Below are positions 25,857 to 35,264 of a stretch of 64,000 nt of DNA, piece by piece (the first letter of the stretch is position 1; each line of letters starts with the position of its first letter). The position numbers and the translations under genes were made by a program. Under the pieces are notes generated by a model, which made no database searches, was not told where the DNA came from, and saw only the letters and a list, made by a program, of their open reading frames with translations. Source of the stretch: an uncultured Alphaproteobacteria bacterium (GTDB taxonomy: Bacteria; Pseudomonadota; Alphaproteobacteria; Rhodobacterales; Rhodobacteraceae); NCBI GenBank assembly GCA_902580265.1, contig CACHJY010000004.1, positions 1 through 64,000 on the forward strand. Direction: 5' to 3'.

Positions 25857-26831
25857 TCAAATTTTTATCCTTGGGTCTAAGGCTTTTAACGTTAAATCCG
25901 TTAAAAGATTTCCTACTGTTACCATGAGAGTTGAGAAAATCAGAATACCTAGTAAAACCGGTGTATCCCTAGATATAATTGAATTAAATGCTAATGTTCC
26001 CAAACCTGGCCAACTGTAAACCGTTTCTACCAGAATGGCTCCTGAGACAACGGCAGAGAAGCTCAGTCCAGCGAAAGTTATAACCGGGGATAAAGAATTC
26101 TTTAATGCGTGCTTTAATAATACGTCCTTCTTTGATAGTCCTTTTGCTTTTGCAGTTCTAACAAAGTCCGCCCCCAGTACTTCTAACATGCTCGCTCTGC
26201 AGAGACGCGAATAATAGGCAAAAAATATAGAGGCCAGCGTTATCATAGGTAAAAATAAGTGTCTAAGTACATCAACGAAATGAACAAAGAAATTACTGCT
26301 TTCGATTGTTATATCCCTCATACCTGAGACCGGAAAAATAGGGATGTGGAGCGAGAACGCAATAAGTAAAAGAATTCCAGTCCAGAATACCGGAGCTGCG
26401 TATCCAAATAGTGAAAACATATTTACAAAAAGACTTGATAATCCGTTGGGGTTTTGAGCAGCGTAAACTCCCAAAAGTATGCCTACAAATAAAGACAATA
26501 TCTGTGCTGAAAAAACCAAAAGTAAAGTGGCAGGAAATCTCTCCATTATTAAATCAAATACTGGTAAGTTATAAAAATGAGAATGACCAAAATCCAATAA
26601 AGCAACCCTTACAATATAGTTAAACAACTGAATAAAAAACGGTTGGTCAAGTCCGTACCGCTTTCTAAGCTCGGCCATATCTTGCTCATCTGCACCCCCC
26701 ATTGTTTGGGCAATTGTGTCGGCTATATCACCAGGAGCTAAATGCAACATGAGAAAGTTTAAGACGACTACAACAAGCAAAACCAAAAGCATGGATAAAA
26801 GGCGCCTAATCAGTGAAACAAAAAATGGCAT
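25857..26831 (-). CDS. ABC transporter permease, DppB type
   Basis: This 324-residue permease starts with 'MPFFVSLIRRLLSMLLVLL', has the 'LAPGD' loop, the EAA loop 'DFVRTAKAKGLSKKD' and the tail 'LTLKALDPRIKI'. These are the normal DppB features. It follows the binding-protein gene after a 70-base gap that holds a GC-rich hairpin. I see no clear ribosome site before its ATG. Confidence 0.93.
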   Translation of the reverse strand: MPFFVSLIRRLLSMLLVLLVVVVLNFLMLHLAPGDIADTIAQTMGGADEQDMAELRKRYGLDQPFFIQLFNYIVRVALLDFGHSHFYNLPVFDLIMERFPATLLLVFSAQILSLFVGILLGVYAAQNPNGLSSLFVNMFSLFGYAAPVFWTGILLLIAFSLHIPIFPVSGMRDITIESSNFFVHFVDVLRHLFLPMITLASIFFAYYSRLCRASMLEVLGADFVRTAKAKGLSKKDVLLKHALKNSLSPVITFAGLSFSAVVSGAILVETVYSWPGLGTLAFNSIISRDTPVLLGILIFSTLMVTVGNLLTDLTLKALDPRIKI

Positions 26832-26858
26832 ATATAAATAACTGAAATGAGTTGATGG

Positions 26859-26889
26859 GAAACAAGAAGGGGCAACTTATGCCCCTTCT
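26859..26889 (-). terminator. Hairpin between binding protein and permease, probable attenuator
   Basis: AGAAGGGGC (26865-26873) pairs perfectly with GCCCCTTCT (26881-26889) around a seven-base loop. On the minus strand the stem is followed by TTGTTTC, only a weak T-run. It starts 12 bases after the binding-protein stop. Likely a partial terminator or an mRNA-stabilising 3' end for the binding-protein transcript. Confidence 0.7.
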
Positions 26890-26901
26890 CATCGTTTTGG
26901 T

Positions 26902-28476
26902 TTACTCTTTGATATATGTCATATCCATTGGAGAGCTGGTTGCCCAAATTCCCATAGGAGGATTACCAACCTTATTGCTGTAAATGGTATGATAAGGCAG
27001 AGTATTTGTCCAATATACGGGCAAGTCGTTTGCTAGCATTTTTTGAAGCTCTGAATATAGAGCTTTTCGCTTAACCATATCGTTTTCTACTCCGGCCTTC
27101 TCCATTATAGCATCCACTTTTGGATTACTATATTGTTGAGTATTTGACCAGATTACTCCCTTTTTTATATTAGAAGTCTGATAGGTTCTGTGAACACCTA
27201 TAACCGGATCCCCCCAATTAAAAACGGTATCCCAGGTTAGATCAAAATTATGGTTGCTTACAGTTTGCGCCCATGACGGAAAATCAGCAGACTGCCTAAC
27301 TGTAACGTCAATACCAATTCTCTTGAGTGCCGCCTTTGTGTATTCCGCATTGGGTCTTAGACCGGGCCAACCGAAGTCTACAGTTAACCCAAAGCGCATA
27401 CCGTCACTTCCTTTCTTATAACCGGCATCGTCAAGAATTTTATTGGCCTTATCAATATCGAAATCATACGCTTCGACATTTGGCTCATAATATGGACTTC
27501 CTGGGTGAATACCTGTACGCGCCTCATCAGCAACTCCGAGCATAATCGCTTTAAGAATAAAGTTTCTGTCTATTGCATAGGCGATAGCCCGCCTCACATT
27601 TACATCAGCCGTTTTTCCGCTTTTTGTATTGAAAGCTAGCCAATCGATTGGTCCGATGGCTGCATATCCATCAGGTGTTACGTTAAGGTTTGCGTTCTTT
27701 TTCAACCTATTAATATTTGTAGGTACATTTTCAAAAGCATAAAAATCAATTTCGCCATTCTCAAGACCGATTGTTCTGGTTGCTGGATCTCTGATAATTT
27801 TTAGAACCATCTTATCTAGATATGGTCTGCCATCGATAAAAAAATCATCAAATCTCTCCAGTATTATATGTTCACCCGACTTAAATTCTACGAGCTTGAA
27901 GGGACCCGAACCAACAACATTCTCGGAGTTTTGTGGGTGCGCTGCTGGATCTTGACCATCTCCATACACGTGCTCAGGTATTATTGCCATCAATTGTGAT
28001 GACATGGCTAGCATTAGAGCGGGGTGAGGAGATGATAATTTTAAAACCGCAGTATGCTCATCAGGTGTTTCCACCGAAACAACAGGAGCGAACATAGTTT
28101 TGAACGGATGATGCTTCTTAATCGTTTCAAGTGAAAACTTGACGTCACTAGACTTAATTGGAACCCCATCATGGAAAACTGCATCTTTTACAAGGTTTAA
28201 TTTAACTGTCTTTCCACCATCACTTATTTCCCATGACTGCGCAAGATAGGGCTGTGGTTCCCAATTATTGTCATATCGAATTGGTGTCGCAAAGAGTTGC
28301 GCTCCTGGAAACCCAGTCACAATACCTGATTGAACAGCTGGATTTAAATGCCGTGGATTATTTCCTACAGCAGCTATCAGAGTACCGCCCTTTTTTGGCT
28401 CTGCAAAACTTACGCCTAATGACGTAAAAATAAGAGTAGCAGTGAGAAGTAACGTTTTTAAAAAATGTTTTTTCAT
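26902..28476 (-). CDS. ABC transporter substrate-binding protein, family 5
   Basis: This 524-residue periplasmic binding protein has a Sec signal peptide (about 1-25, 'LLLTATLIFTSLGVSFA'). Family-5 motifs are 'WEISDGGKTVKLNLVKDAVFHDGVP' in part, 'VNVRRAIAYAIDR' and 'AGYKKGSDGMRF'. It heads the operon that continues with two permeases, the fused ATPase and the dehydratase. AAAGG lies eight bases before the ATG. The ligand is unknown, but the dehydratase at the operon end hints at an amino-acid derivative or peptide. Confidence 0.95.
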   Translation of the reverse strand: MKKHFLKTLLLTATLIFTSLGVSFAEPKKGGTLIAAVGNNPRHLNPAVQSGIVTGFPGAQLFATPIRYDNNWEPQPYLAQSWEISDGGKTVKLNLVKDAVFHDGVPIKSSDVKFSLETIKKHHPFKTMFAPVVSVETPDEHTAVLKLSSPHPALMLAMSSQLMAIIPEHVYGDGQDPAAHPQNSENVVGSGPFKLVEFKSGEHIILERFDDFFIDGRPYLDKMVLKIIRDPATRTIGLENGEIDFYAFENVPTNINRLKKNANLNVTPDGYAAIGPIDWLAFNTKSGKTADVNVRRAIAYAIDRNFILKAIMLGVADEARTGIHPGSPYYEPNVEAYDFDIDKANKILDDAGYKKGSDGMRFGLTVDFGWPGLRPNAEYTKAALKRIGIDVTVRQSADFPSWAQTVSNHNFDLTWDTVFNWGDPVIGVHRTYQTSNIKKGVIWSNTQQYSNPKVDAIMEKAGVENDMVKRKALYSELQKMLANDLPVYWTNTLPYHTIYSNKVGNPPMGIWATSSPMDMTYIKE

Positions 28477-28661
28477 TTCTCGACCTTTCTGTTAATTGAA
28501 TTTTTGCCCGATTTTCGCTTAAAGCCTCAATTAAATTAGATTGACCTTAGGTAAACCAATTTGCAATAGAAACATTTGATTGATTATCATTCAAAAGTCA
28601 CATTTAATATTAATGATATCAAGCTTTCGTATAAACAGAAGTTTTTTTTGAAAGGTTAGTT

Positions 28662-30302
28662 TTGTTAAAAGTTTTTAAGGCAAAAAAAATAATTACAATG
28701 AACCCTAGAAATCCAGAGGCACAATACATGAGTGTTCTGGACGGTAAAATTGTTCAGGTCGGAGACCTTAACACAATTAAACCTGAGGGCAAATACGAAC
28801 TAGATAAAAGTTTTGAAAATTACGTTTTAATGCCGGGTCTCGTTGAGGGGCATAGTCATTTATTTGAAGGTGCATTGTGGAGCAAATTATATTGTGGGTA
28901 TTTTGACAGACAACAGCCAGACGGCATAATATGCCTTGGCGTTAAAAATTTAAAAGAGCTTATTCAGAAACTTAAACAAGAAAATGAAAAACTATTAGAC
29001 CCAAACGAGCCACTAGCAGGGTGGGGATTAGACCCAATTTATTTTGACGACAAAGCATTAGACAGAAAAATACTAGATGTGGTTTCAGATCAAAGACCGA
29101 TAGGAATACTACATGCATCTGGACATAAGCTGAATATAAACTCAGTAGGCTTAAAGCTGGCAGGATTTTTGAGAACAGGTATAAATCATGAGGGTATTCC
29201 TCTCGGTGACGATGGTCTTCCGTCTGGGGAGATAAGAGGGGCTGAAACCATTGCTTTGATAACTAGACATGTAGGCTTAGGCAAGGATTGGCTTTCAGGA
29301 GATGCAGAAGGTCTAAGAAATTTTGGAAAAATATGTGCCAGAGCCGGGGTCACTACTGCGGCAGATCTAGCGAACCTTCAAACAGATGAAGCTGTTGAAA
29401 TGATGCTAAGGGTAACGTCAGAAGTAGATTTTCCAGCTCGAATCGTTTCATTACGATATATGCAAGGAATAAGCCCAAAGGAATTAATCCCTAAAGTCTT
29501 AGAGCTCAAAAAAAAATCTACGGAAAATTTAAGATTAGGCTCAATTAAAATTGTTGCCGATGGCTCAATACAAGGCTTCACGGCTAGACTGAAATGGCCC
29601 GGATATTATAACGGAGCTCCGAATGGCATGTGGTATACTGCACCAGAACATATACAAGAAGCCTATGAGTTGGCATTAGAGAAGAATATTTTAGTACATA
29701 CGCATACTAATGGAGACGAGGCTACGGAATTGGCTCTCGATTGTCTAGAAGGTGCTCTGGCTAAATTTCCTAAAAATGATCATAGATTTACTTTGCAACA
29801 TTGTCAGCTTGCATCTACTGCTCAATTTAAAAGGATGCATAAACTTGGCATTTGCGCAAACTTATTTTCTAACCACCATTTTTATTGGGGAGATGAACAT
29901 TACTCGCTAACAGTCGGACCAGAAAGAGCTCATCGAATGAATGCCTGTAAAACAGCACTACAAGAAAAAGTCCCTTTGGCAATACACTCCGATGCCCCGG
30001 TAACTCCACTTGGCCCATTATTTACAGCTTGGTGTGCTATGAATAGATTAACATTTTCAGGAAGGATTTTGGGAGATTATGAAAAAATTAGTAAAATGGA
30101 AGCTTTATATGCAATCACTTTAGGAGCCGCGTTTACTCTTAAGATAGATCATGAAGTAGGGTCACTAGAAACAGGTAAAAAAGCGGATTGCTGCGTCCTA
30201 GAAGAGGATCCTTTTGATGTTGATGAGATTAAATTTAAAGATCAAAAAATCTTAGGGACAATTAAAGGTGGCAATCCACACATTATTGATGATAACACGT
30301 AA
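28662..30302 (+). CDS. Amidohydrolase family protein, YtcJ type
   Basis: This 546-residue metal-dependent hydrolase belongs to the amidohydrolase_3/YtcJ group. Metal ligands are visible as HSH at 64-66 ('VEGHSHLFEG'), then 'HTHTNGDEA', 'LQHCQL' and 'IHSDAPVTP'. The start is TTG at 28662, supported by AAAGG six bases before it; no ATG precedes the conserved N-terminal strand. YtcJ-like enzymes hydrolyse amides, N-formyl groups or related bonds; the substrate here is unknown. It is first in a five-gene operon and only two bases from the COG0523 gene, which may supply its metal. Confidence 0.87.
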   Translation: MLKVFKAKKIITMNPRNPEAQYMSVLDGKIVQVGDLNTIKPEGKYELDKSFENYVLMPGLVEGHSHLFEGALWSKLYCGYFDRQQPDGIICLGVKNLKELIQKLKQENEKLLDPNEPLAGWGLDPIYFDDKALDRKILDVVSDQRPIGILHASGHKLNINSVGLKLAGFLRTGINHEGIPLGDDGLPSGEIRGAETIALITRHVGLGKDWLSGDAEGLRNFGKICARAGVTTAADLANLQTDEAVEMMLRVTSEVDFPARIVSLRYMQGISPKELIPKVLELKKKSTENLRLGSIKIVADGSIQGFTARLKWPGYYNGAPNGMWYTAPEHIQEAYELALEKNILVHTHTNGDEATELALDCLEGALAKFPKNDHRFTLQHCQLASTAQFKRMHKLGICANLFSNHHFYWGDEHYSLTVGPERAHRMNACKTALQEKVPLAIHSDAPVTPLGPLFTAWCAMNRLTFSGRILGDYEKISKMEALYAITLGAAFTLKIDHEVGSLETGKKADCCVLEEDPFDVDEIKFKDQKILGTIKGGNPHIIDDNT

Positions 30303-30304
30303 TA

Positions 30305-31216
30305 ATGGGCATTCCTTTGACATTGATATCCGGCTACCTTGGAACAGGGAAAACGACTTTAATAAATAACCTACTTAGGACAACTAAGAAGAGAATAGCT
30401 CTACTAGTTAATGACTTTGGTGACGTTAATATTGACGTGTCATTAGTTGAGGCCAGAACTGACTCCGTTATGAGCATTGCAGGAGGATGTGTCTGCTGTA
30501 GCTATGGAAATGAGTTGATAGAGACATTGGAGAGTATGAATTCAAGTGAGTTTTTACCAGATCATATTGTGCTTGAGGCGAGCGGAATTGCTTTACCTTC
30601 TAAAATTATCCAAACTATATCCCTCATGAACTTCCTGTCATTTCATGGGACCGTATTATTAACAGATGCATCTCGATTGCAAGCACAATTAAACGATGTA
30701 TATATTAGCGATACTATTAGTTTACAAATTGATCAACATGATCTTTTGGTATTAAATAAGATTGATTTGCTTGAAGAAGATGAGCTATCAAATTGTATCA
30801 ACACTCTATCAAAACGTTTTGAAATACGAAAGTTTCTCCAAACGATAAACGCACACATTGAAGAAAAAGAAATGCTTCTAGACTTTGGCCCCGATGAAAA
30901 AGATAAAAGTGCCAAAATAAAATTAGAGAAAAAACAGATTCATGGATTTATCTCTTCAACTATTAAACCGACTGGAACAATTAATGCTGATAGGCTGAGC
31001 ACACTTTTGCAGGATCCAGTTTATAATATCGAAAGAGCAAAAGGATTTTTTAAAAATAAAAAGGGAGAAGTATGTACAATCCAATATGATGGATTGACTT
31101 TGGAAATTGAAAAAGCAGAAAATGAGAAGGAGCTTGTGCTTGTTGTGATCGGTAAAAAAAATTTTTATAACGAAAAAGAGTTTATCGAAAAACTCAACAG
31201 GATCCAGGCACAGTAA
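30305..31216 (+). CDS. COG0523 (CobW/G3E) GTPase, probable metallochaperone
   Basis: The 303-residue protein has a P-loop 'GYLGTGKT' at 10-17, the metal-binding CVCC at 62-65 (the family's CxCC), and the GTP-specificity motif 'NKID'. A CobW C-terminal domain covers about 210-300. G3E GTPases bring Zn, Co or other metals to target enzymes. Here it follows a metal-dependent amidohydrolase by two bases, so that enzyme is the likely client. The histidine-rich loop of some family members is missing. Confidence 0.88.
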   Translation: MGIPLTLISGYLGTGKTTLINNLLRTTKKRIALLVNDFGDVNIDVSLVEARTDSVMSIAGGCVCCSYGNELIETLESMNSSEFLPDHIVLEASGIALPSKIIQTISLMNFLSFHGTVLLTDASRLQAQLNDVYISDTISLQIDQHDLLVLNKIDLLEEDELSNCINTLSKRFEIRKFLQTINAHIEEKEMLLDFGPDEKDKSAKIKLEKKQIHGFISSTIKPTGTINADRLSTLLQDPVYNIERAKGFFKNKKGEVCTIQYDGLTLEIEKAENEKELVLVVIGKKNFYNEKEFIEKLNRIQAQ

Positions 31217-31230
31217 ATTGGAGATAGGCG

Positions 31231-32802
31231 TTGACTTGGGAAAAAGAAGCAAAAGAAATCAATGACAAGAGAAATTTTGCTGACCAGATGGGTGGCAAAG
31301 AGTCTGTGGAGTTACAGTATAAAAAAGGTCGACTACCTATAAGGGAGAGGATTAGCAGGATACTAGATAATAAATCTTTCAATGAAATTGGTAAAAGTGC
31401 TGGTTTCTCAGAGTATGATGATAATGGATCACTCAACAAATTTACTCCCGGAAACTTTATACTAGGATTTGGGAGAATCAATAAAAGACCAGTGGTGATA
31501 GGAGGAGAAGATTTTTCTTTAAAAGGTGGATCACCAAATGCTGCCGGTTTGAGGAAAAGTATTTACACAGAAGAACTAGCGCTAAAATACAAGGTCCCTT
31601 TAATTCGATTGCATGAAGGAGCTGGGGGATCCGTTGGTGGCACCAATCAAGAAAAAAGCAATCGACCAACGAGCGATGCCGTATATACGCCTTCACGATT
31701 TATTTCGCTTGCTAACACTTTGGGAGAGGTTCCCGTGGCGACGGCTGCATTGGGACCAGTAGCTGGACTACCTGCATCTCGTCTCGTAGCTTCACACTTT
31801 TCAGTAATGACAGAGAGCTCGTTAGTACTTATAGCAGGGCCAAAAGTCGTAAAAAGAGCATTAAATATAGATGTTACAAAAGAAGCTCTTGGTGGACCCG
31901 ACGTACACTTAAAAAGCGGAGTAATAAACAACTTTGCAAAAACAGAAGATGACGCTTTCGGACAAATAAAAACATTTCTTTCCTTCGTGCCGGATAATGC
32001 TTGGACGTTCCCAGACTCTATTTCTACTAACGACAAGGAGGATCGTTGTGATGAGTTATTAATCGATATAATACCAAAAGATAGACGCAGACCATATAGC
32101 GTCCGAAAAATCATCACATCCCTACTAGATATAAATGATGATCAAAGCACCTTTTTCGAGATCGGTAAAAAATATGGTCCAAGCCTCGTAACAGGCTTAG
32201 GTAGACTTAATGGTCAATCAGTTGGCGTTATCGCTAATGACTGCATGTTCTACGCAGGGGCGATGACAACCAGTGCCTCAAAGAAATTAGAAAGGTTTTC
32301 TGATTTTTGTAACAGTTTCCATATTCCCATTATCAGTTTGGTAGATGAACCAGGCTTCATGATTGGGCCAGAATCAGAAAAAAGTGGCACAATTCGATTT
32401 GGCACAGCTGCCATATCCGCGATAATGCAATCAAGAGTGCCATGGGCGTCTGTACATATGCATAAATCTTTTGGAGTAGCAGCTACTGCACACTATGGGC
32501 CTGATAGCTTTACATTACTTTGGCCTAGTGCCCTCAGTGGTGCTTTACCAGTAGAAGGTGGCGTTGCCGTTGCTTTTTCAAAGGAAATTGCTATGGCTAA
32601 AAATCCTGAAAAAAAACAGAAGGAGCTTGAGGATCAATTAGCTCAACGACAATCACCAATTCCAAGAGCAGAAGGTTTTTCTGCCCATGATTTGATAGAT
32701 CCCAGGGAAACGCGTCCAAGACTAATATCTTGGCTAGAACTCGCGCTTAAAGCTTACCGATTGAACAATCCAAAACCTTACCTTGTAACCATGAGGCCAT
32801 AA
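31231..32802 (+). CDS. Acyl-CoA carboxylase, carboxyltransferase (beta) subunit
   Basis: This 523-residue protein has both crotonase-like carboxyltransferase halves. The N-half has 'RISRILDNKSFNEIG' and 'RLHEGAGGSVGG'; the C-half has 'DINDDQSTFFEIGKKYGPSL' in part and 'LVDEPGFMIGPESEKSG'. It resembles propionyl-/methylcrotonyl-CoA carboxylase beta chains. The biotin carboxylase/biotin carrier subunit is not next to it, so it must pair with a chain coded elsewhere or act differently. The start is TTG at 31231 with GGAG about seven bases upstream. Its stop overlaps the MOSC start by one base (TAATG). Confidence 0.88.
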   Translation: MTWEKEAKEINDKRNFADQMGGKESVELQYKKGRLPIRERISRILDNKSFNEIGKSAGFSEYDDNGSLNKFTPGNFILGFGRINKRPVVIGGEDFSLKGGSPNAAGLRKSIYTEELALKYKVPLIRLHEGAGGSVGGTNQEKSNRPTSDAVYTPSRFISLANTLGEVPVATAALGPVAGLPASRLVASHFSVMTESSLVLIAGPKVVKRALNIDVTKEALGGPDVHLKSGVINNFAKTEDDAFGQIKTFLSFVPDNAWTFPDSISTNDKEDRCDELLIDIIPKDRRRPYSVRKIITSLLDINDDQSTFFEIGKKYGPSLVTGLGRLNGQSVGVIANDCMFYAGAMTTSASKKLERFSDFCNSFHIPIISLVDEPGFMIGPESEKSGTIRFGTAAISAIMQSRVPWASVHMHKSFGVAATAHYGPDSFTLLWPSALSGALPVEGGVAVAFSKEIAMAKNPEKKQKELEDQLAQRQSPIPRAEGFSAHDLIDPRETRPRLISWLELALKAYRLNNPKPYLVTMRP

Positions 32803-33584
32803 TGAATTTAGGAAGCGCCCTGCCTATTAGAGTGGAAAAGATTTTTCGACATCCAATAAAATCGATAAGTCGTGAAGAAGTTACACAGATTAAGTTAGAA
32901 AGAAGAAAAGCTCTTCCGTTTGACAGAAGTTGGGCCCTGGTACATGAAAAAAGTTCTTTTGACGAATTATCAAATGAGTGGCAACCATGTACTAAGTTTC
33001 TAAGAGGCTCAATTATGCCGACACTATCAGCCGTCGAGTCAATAAGGACTGATGATCAAAAATATACTTTTAGACATCCCGATTTAAAACCTATATCAAT
33101 AGACCTTAGTGATCATACTGACCGAGAAACCTTTGTGAACTGGTTGCTACCTATTTGTTCTGATAAATTTCCGAAACCTACCAAATTAGTGTGCGTAGCC
33201 GATACGGCTCTCACAGACACTCCTTTCCAGTCAATCTCTATCAACTCGTTGGACTCTCTAGAAGATCTCTCTAAAAAAGCAGAGATTAGCTTGGAACCTG
33301 AGAGGTTTAGAGGAAATATATGGATACGAACTGGGAAGCCATGGACTGAATTTGATTGGGTTGGTGAATTAATTAAAATTGATGGCGTAGAGTTAAAGGT
33401 CGTGGATAGAATTGAGCGATGTAATGCTACTAAAACTAATACTAAGACAGGCCAACATAATTGTGATACCATAAGTATACTTAATGAACGTTTTGGCCAC
33501 CAGGATTTTGGCGTTTACTGTAGTGTGAGGACCCCAGGGACTATAGGAATAAATAGTGTGGTTTCACTTAATCAAATGGAATAA
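32802..33584 (+). CDS. MOSC domain protein
   Basis: This 260-residue protein has an N-terminal MOSC_N beta-barrel ('VEKIFRHPIKSISREEVTQ') and a MOSC domain (about 120-255), with 'LEPERFRGNIWI' and 'IERCNATKTNTKTG', where the conserved Cys stands. 'RFGHQDFGVYCSV' is the usual end. MOSC proteins bind or sulfurate molybdenum cofactor (mARC, YcbX, YiiM types). A role in detoxifying N-hydroxylated bases is known for YcbX-like proteins. It is translationally coupled to the carboxyltransferase gene. Its own substrate is unknown. Confidence 0.88.
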   Translation: MNLGSALPIRVEKIFRHPIKSISREEVTQIKLERRKALPFDRSWALVHEKSSFDELSNEWQPCTKFLRGSIMPTLSAVESIRTDDQKYTFRHPDLKPISIDLSDHTDRETFVNWLLPICSDKFPKPTKLVCVADTALTDTPFQSISINSLDSLEDLSKKAEISLEPERFRGNIWIRTGKPWTEFDWVGELIKIDGVELKVVDRIERCNATKTNTKTGQHNCDTISILNERFGHQDFGVYCSVRTPGTIGINSVVSLNQME

Positions 33585-33589
33585 ATAAT

Positions 33590-35257
33590 ATGAACCATCT
33601 CAGACCAATCAAACAATTACCTACCCATGAAGTTGAAAACATGCCGCCATATATGGGCAATCAAGATTTATGGAAAAATGATAAAAATCTTAGAGATGCT
33701 GTTAATAGAGAAGGCGCAGGTTGGGCAGAAAAAAATTTAAGTGCTTTTGGACGTTTGATGGGCTGCACTGAAATGTTTGATCATGCTGAGAAGGCAAATA
33801 AAAATCCCCCAGAATTAAAGGCATTCGATCAATATGGCAATAGAATTAACTACGTCGATTATCATCCTTCTTACCACCACCTCTTGGGAGTAGCTATAAA
33901 AAATGAGATACCAAGTTTTGCATGGAACCATAAAAAAGAAGGATCCCAGGTCGCACATATGGCACTCACTTATATGTTTAATCAGGTTGAGGGAGGTGTT
34001 ATGTGCCCCATGGCAATGACGTACTCTGTTATTCCCGCACTGAAGCATAATAAAGAGTTAGAAGCTCAATGGTTACCAAAGTTACTATCAAATCAGTATG
34101 ACGATAGAGATATCCCCATTGATCAGAAATTGGGTGCTACAATAGGCATGTTTATGACTGAGAAACAAGGCGGATCAGATGTTAGAGCTAACTCTACACG
34201 AGCAAAACCGGTGTCCTTAACTGTTGGCAATGGATCGGAATATCTTCTTACCGGTCATAAGTATTTTTGTTCAGCCCCAATGTGCGATGCCTTTCTTGTG
34301 CTAGCCAACACTAATGTCGGTTTGTCGTGCTTTCTTGTTCCAAGATGGAAACCAGATGGGGAACGAAATAGTTTTTTCATCCAAAGACTAAAAGACAAGC
34401 TTGGAAATAGGTCGAATGCATCCTCTGAAATTGAGCTTGATGATACGTTTGGCACAATGATTGGAGAAGAAGGTAAGGGAATTAAGACTATACTCGATAT
34501 GGTTATAGGAAACAGAATTTACTGTGCTGTCAGCTCAGCGTCTTTAATGCGCCAAGCAGTTGTTCAGGTCCTACACCACACGACCCATAGATCCGCTTTC
34601 CAGAAGAAATTGATTGATCAACCTCTTATGAAGAATGTCATAGCAGATATGATTTTAGAAAGCGACGCGGCAGCTAATCTTGCTATGAGAGTAGCTAGGT
34701 CAGTTGATTGTCAGGAAGAGGATGAAAACGAAAAATCAATATCGCGAATATTCACGACTGTGAGTAAGTATTGGATAACTAAAAGGGCACCGTATCTGAT
34801 TTTTGAGGCCTTGGAATGTCATGGTGGACCGGGATACATAGAAGAATCAATTATGCCTAGATTATATCGAGAAGCTCCTCTAAATAGTATTTGGGAAGGA
34901 AGTGGTAACGTTATGTGTGTCGATGTTTTGAGGGCCATGCAAAAGGATAAAAACGCTATTTCTTCAGTTTTCAACGAGTTAGAGAACGCGAGAGGGTTAA
35001 ATTCTTACTATGATTTGAATGTTAATAATTTATTTCTTGAGTTAAAAAATCCGGAGGATCTAGAAATAAAATCAAGATCTATAACAGAACGATTAGCAAC
35101 ACTGATGCAGGCTTCTATTTTCTTGACAAATTGTAATGAAGAAATAGCTTCGGCCTTTTGTAGTAGTCGCCTTGGAGGCAACTGGACTGGAGCTTTTGGA
35201 ACTCTAAATTCAAATACAAATTTTGACGAAATTATAAAAAGAGCTTTACCAAACTAA
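33590..35257 (+). CDS. aidB: AidB-like acyl-CoA dehydrogenase
   Basis: This 555-residue flavoprotein matches AidB closely in motif order: 'REGAGWAEKNLS', 'NPPELKAFDQYGNRI', 'YHPSYHHLL', 'MCPMAMTYSVIPAL' and 'MTEKQGGSDVRANST'. The late 'ECHGGPGYIEE' and 'PLNSIWEGSGNVM' are also typical. AidB in E. coli belongs to the adaptive response to alkylating agents and binds DNA; other members may act on acyl-CoAs. Here it ends an operon with an amidohydrolase, carboxyltransferase and MOSC protein, so a metabolic role is at least as likely as DNA repair. The gap to MOSC is five bases. Confidence 0.88.
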   Translation: MNHLRPIKQLPTHEVENMPPYMGNQDLWKNDKNLRDAVNREGAGWAEKNLSAFGRLMGCTEMFDHAEKANKNPPELKAFDQYGNRINYVDYHPSYHHLLGVAIKNEIPSFAWNHKKEGSQVAHMALTYMFNQVEGGVMCPMAMTYSVIPALKHNKELEAQWLPKLLSNQYDDRDIPIDQKLGATIGMFMTEKQGGSDVRANSTRAKPVSLTVGNGSEYLLTGHKYFCSAPMCDAFLVLANTNVGLSCFLVPRWKPDGERNSFFIQRLKDKLGNRSNASSEIELDDTFGTMIGEEGKGIKTILDMVIGNRIYCAVSSASLMRQAVVQVLHHTTHRSAFQKKLIDQPLMKNVIADMILESDAAANLAMRVARSVDCQEEDENEKSISRIFTTVSKYWITKRAPYLIFEALECHGGPGYIEESIMPRLYREAPLNSIWEGSGNVMCVDVLRAMQKDKNAISSVFNELENARGLNSYYDLNVNNLFLELKNPEDLEIKSRSITERLATLMQASIFLTNCNEEIASAFCSSRLGGNWTGAFGTLNSNTNFDEIIKRALPN

Positions 35258-35264
35258 GTCAACT

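Noticed and set aside
33590..35257. DmdC, the dehydrogenase of DMSP breakdown
   Set aside because: The motif order matches AidB closely, and the gene is far from dmdA with unrelated neighbours.
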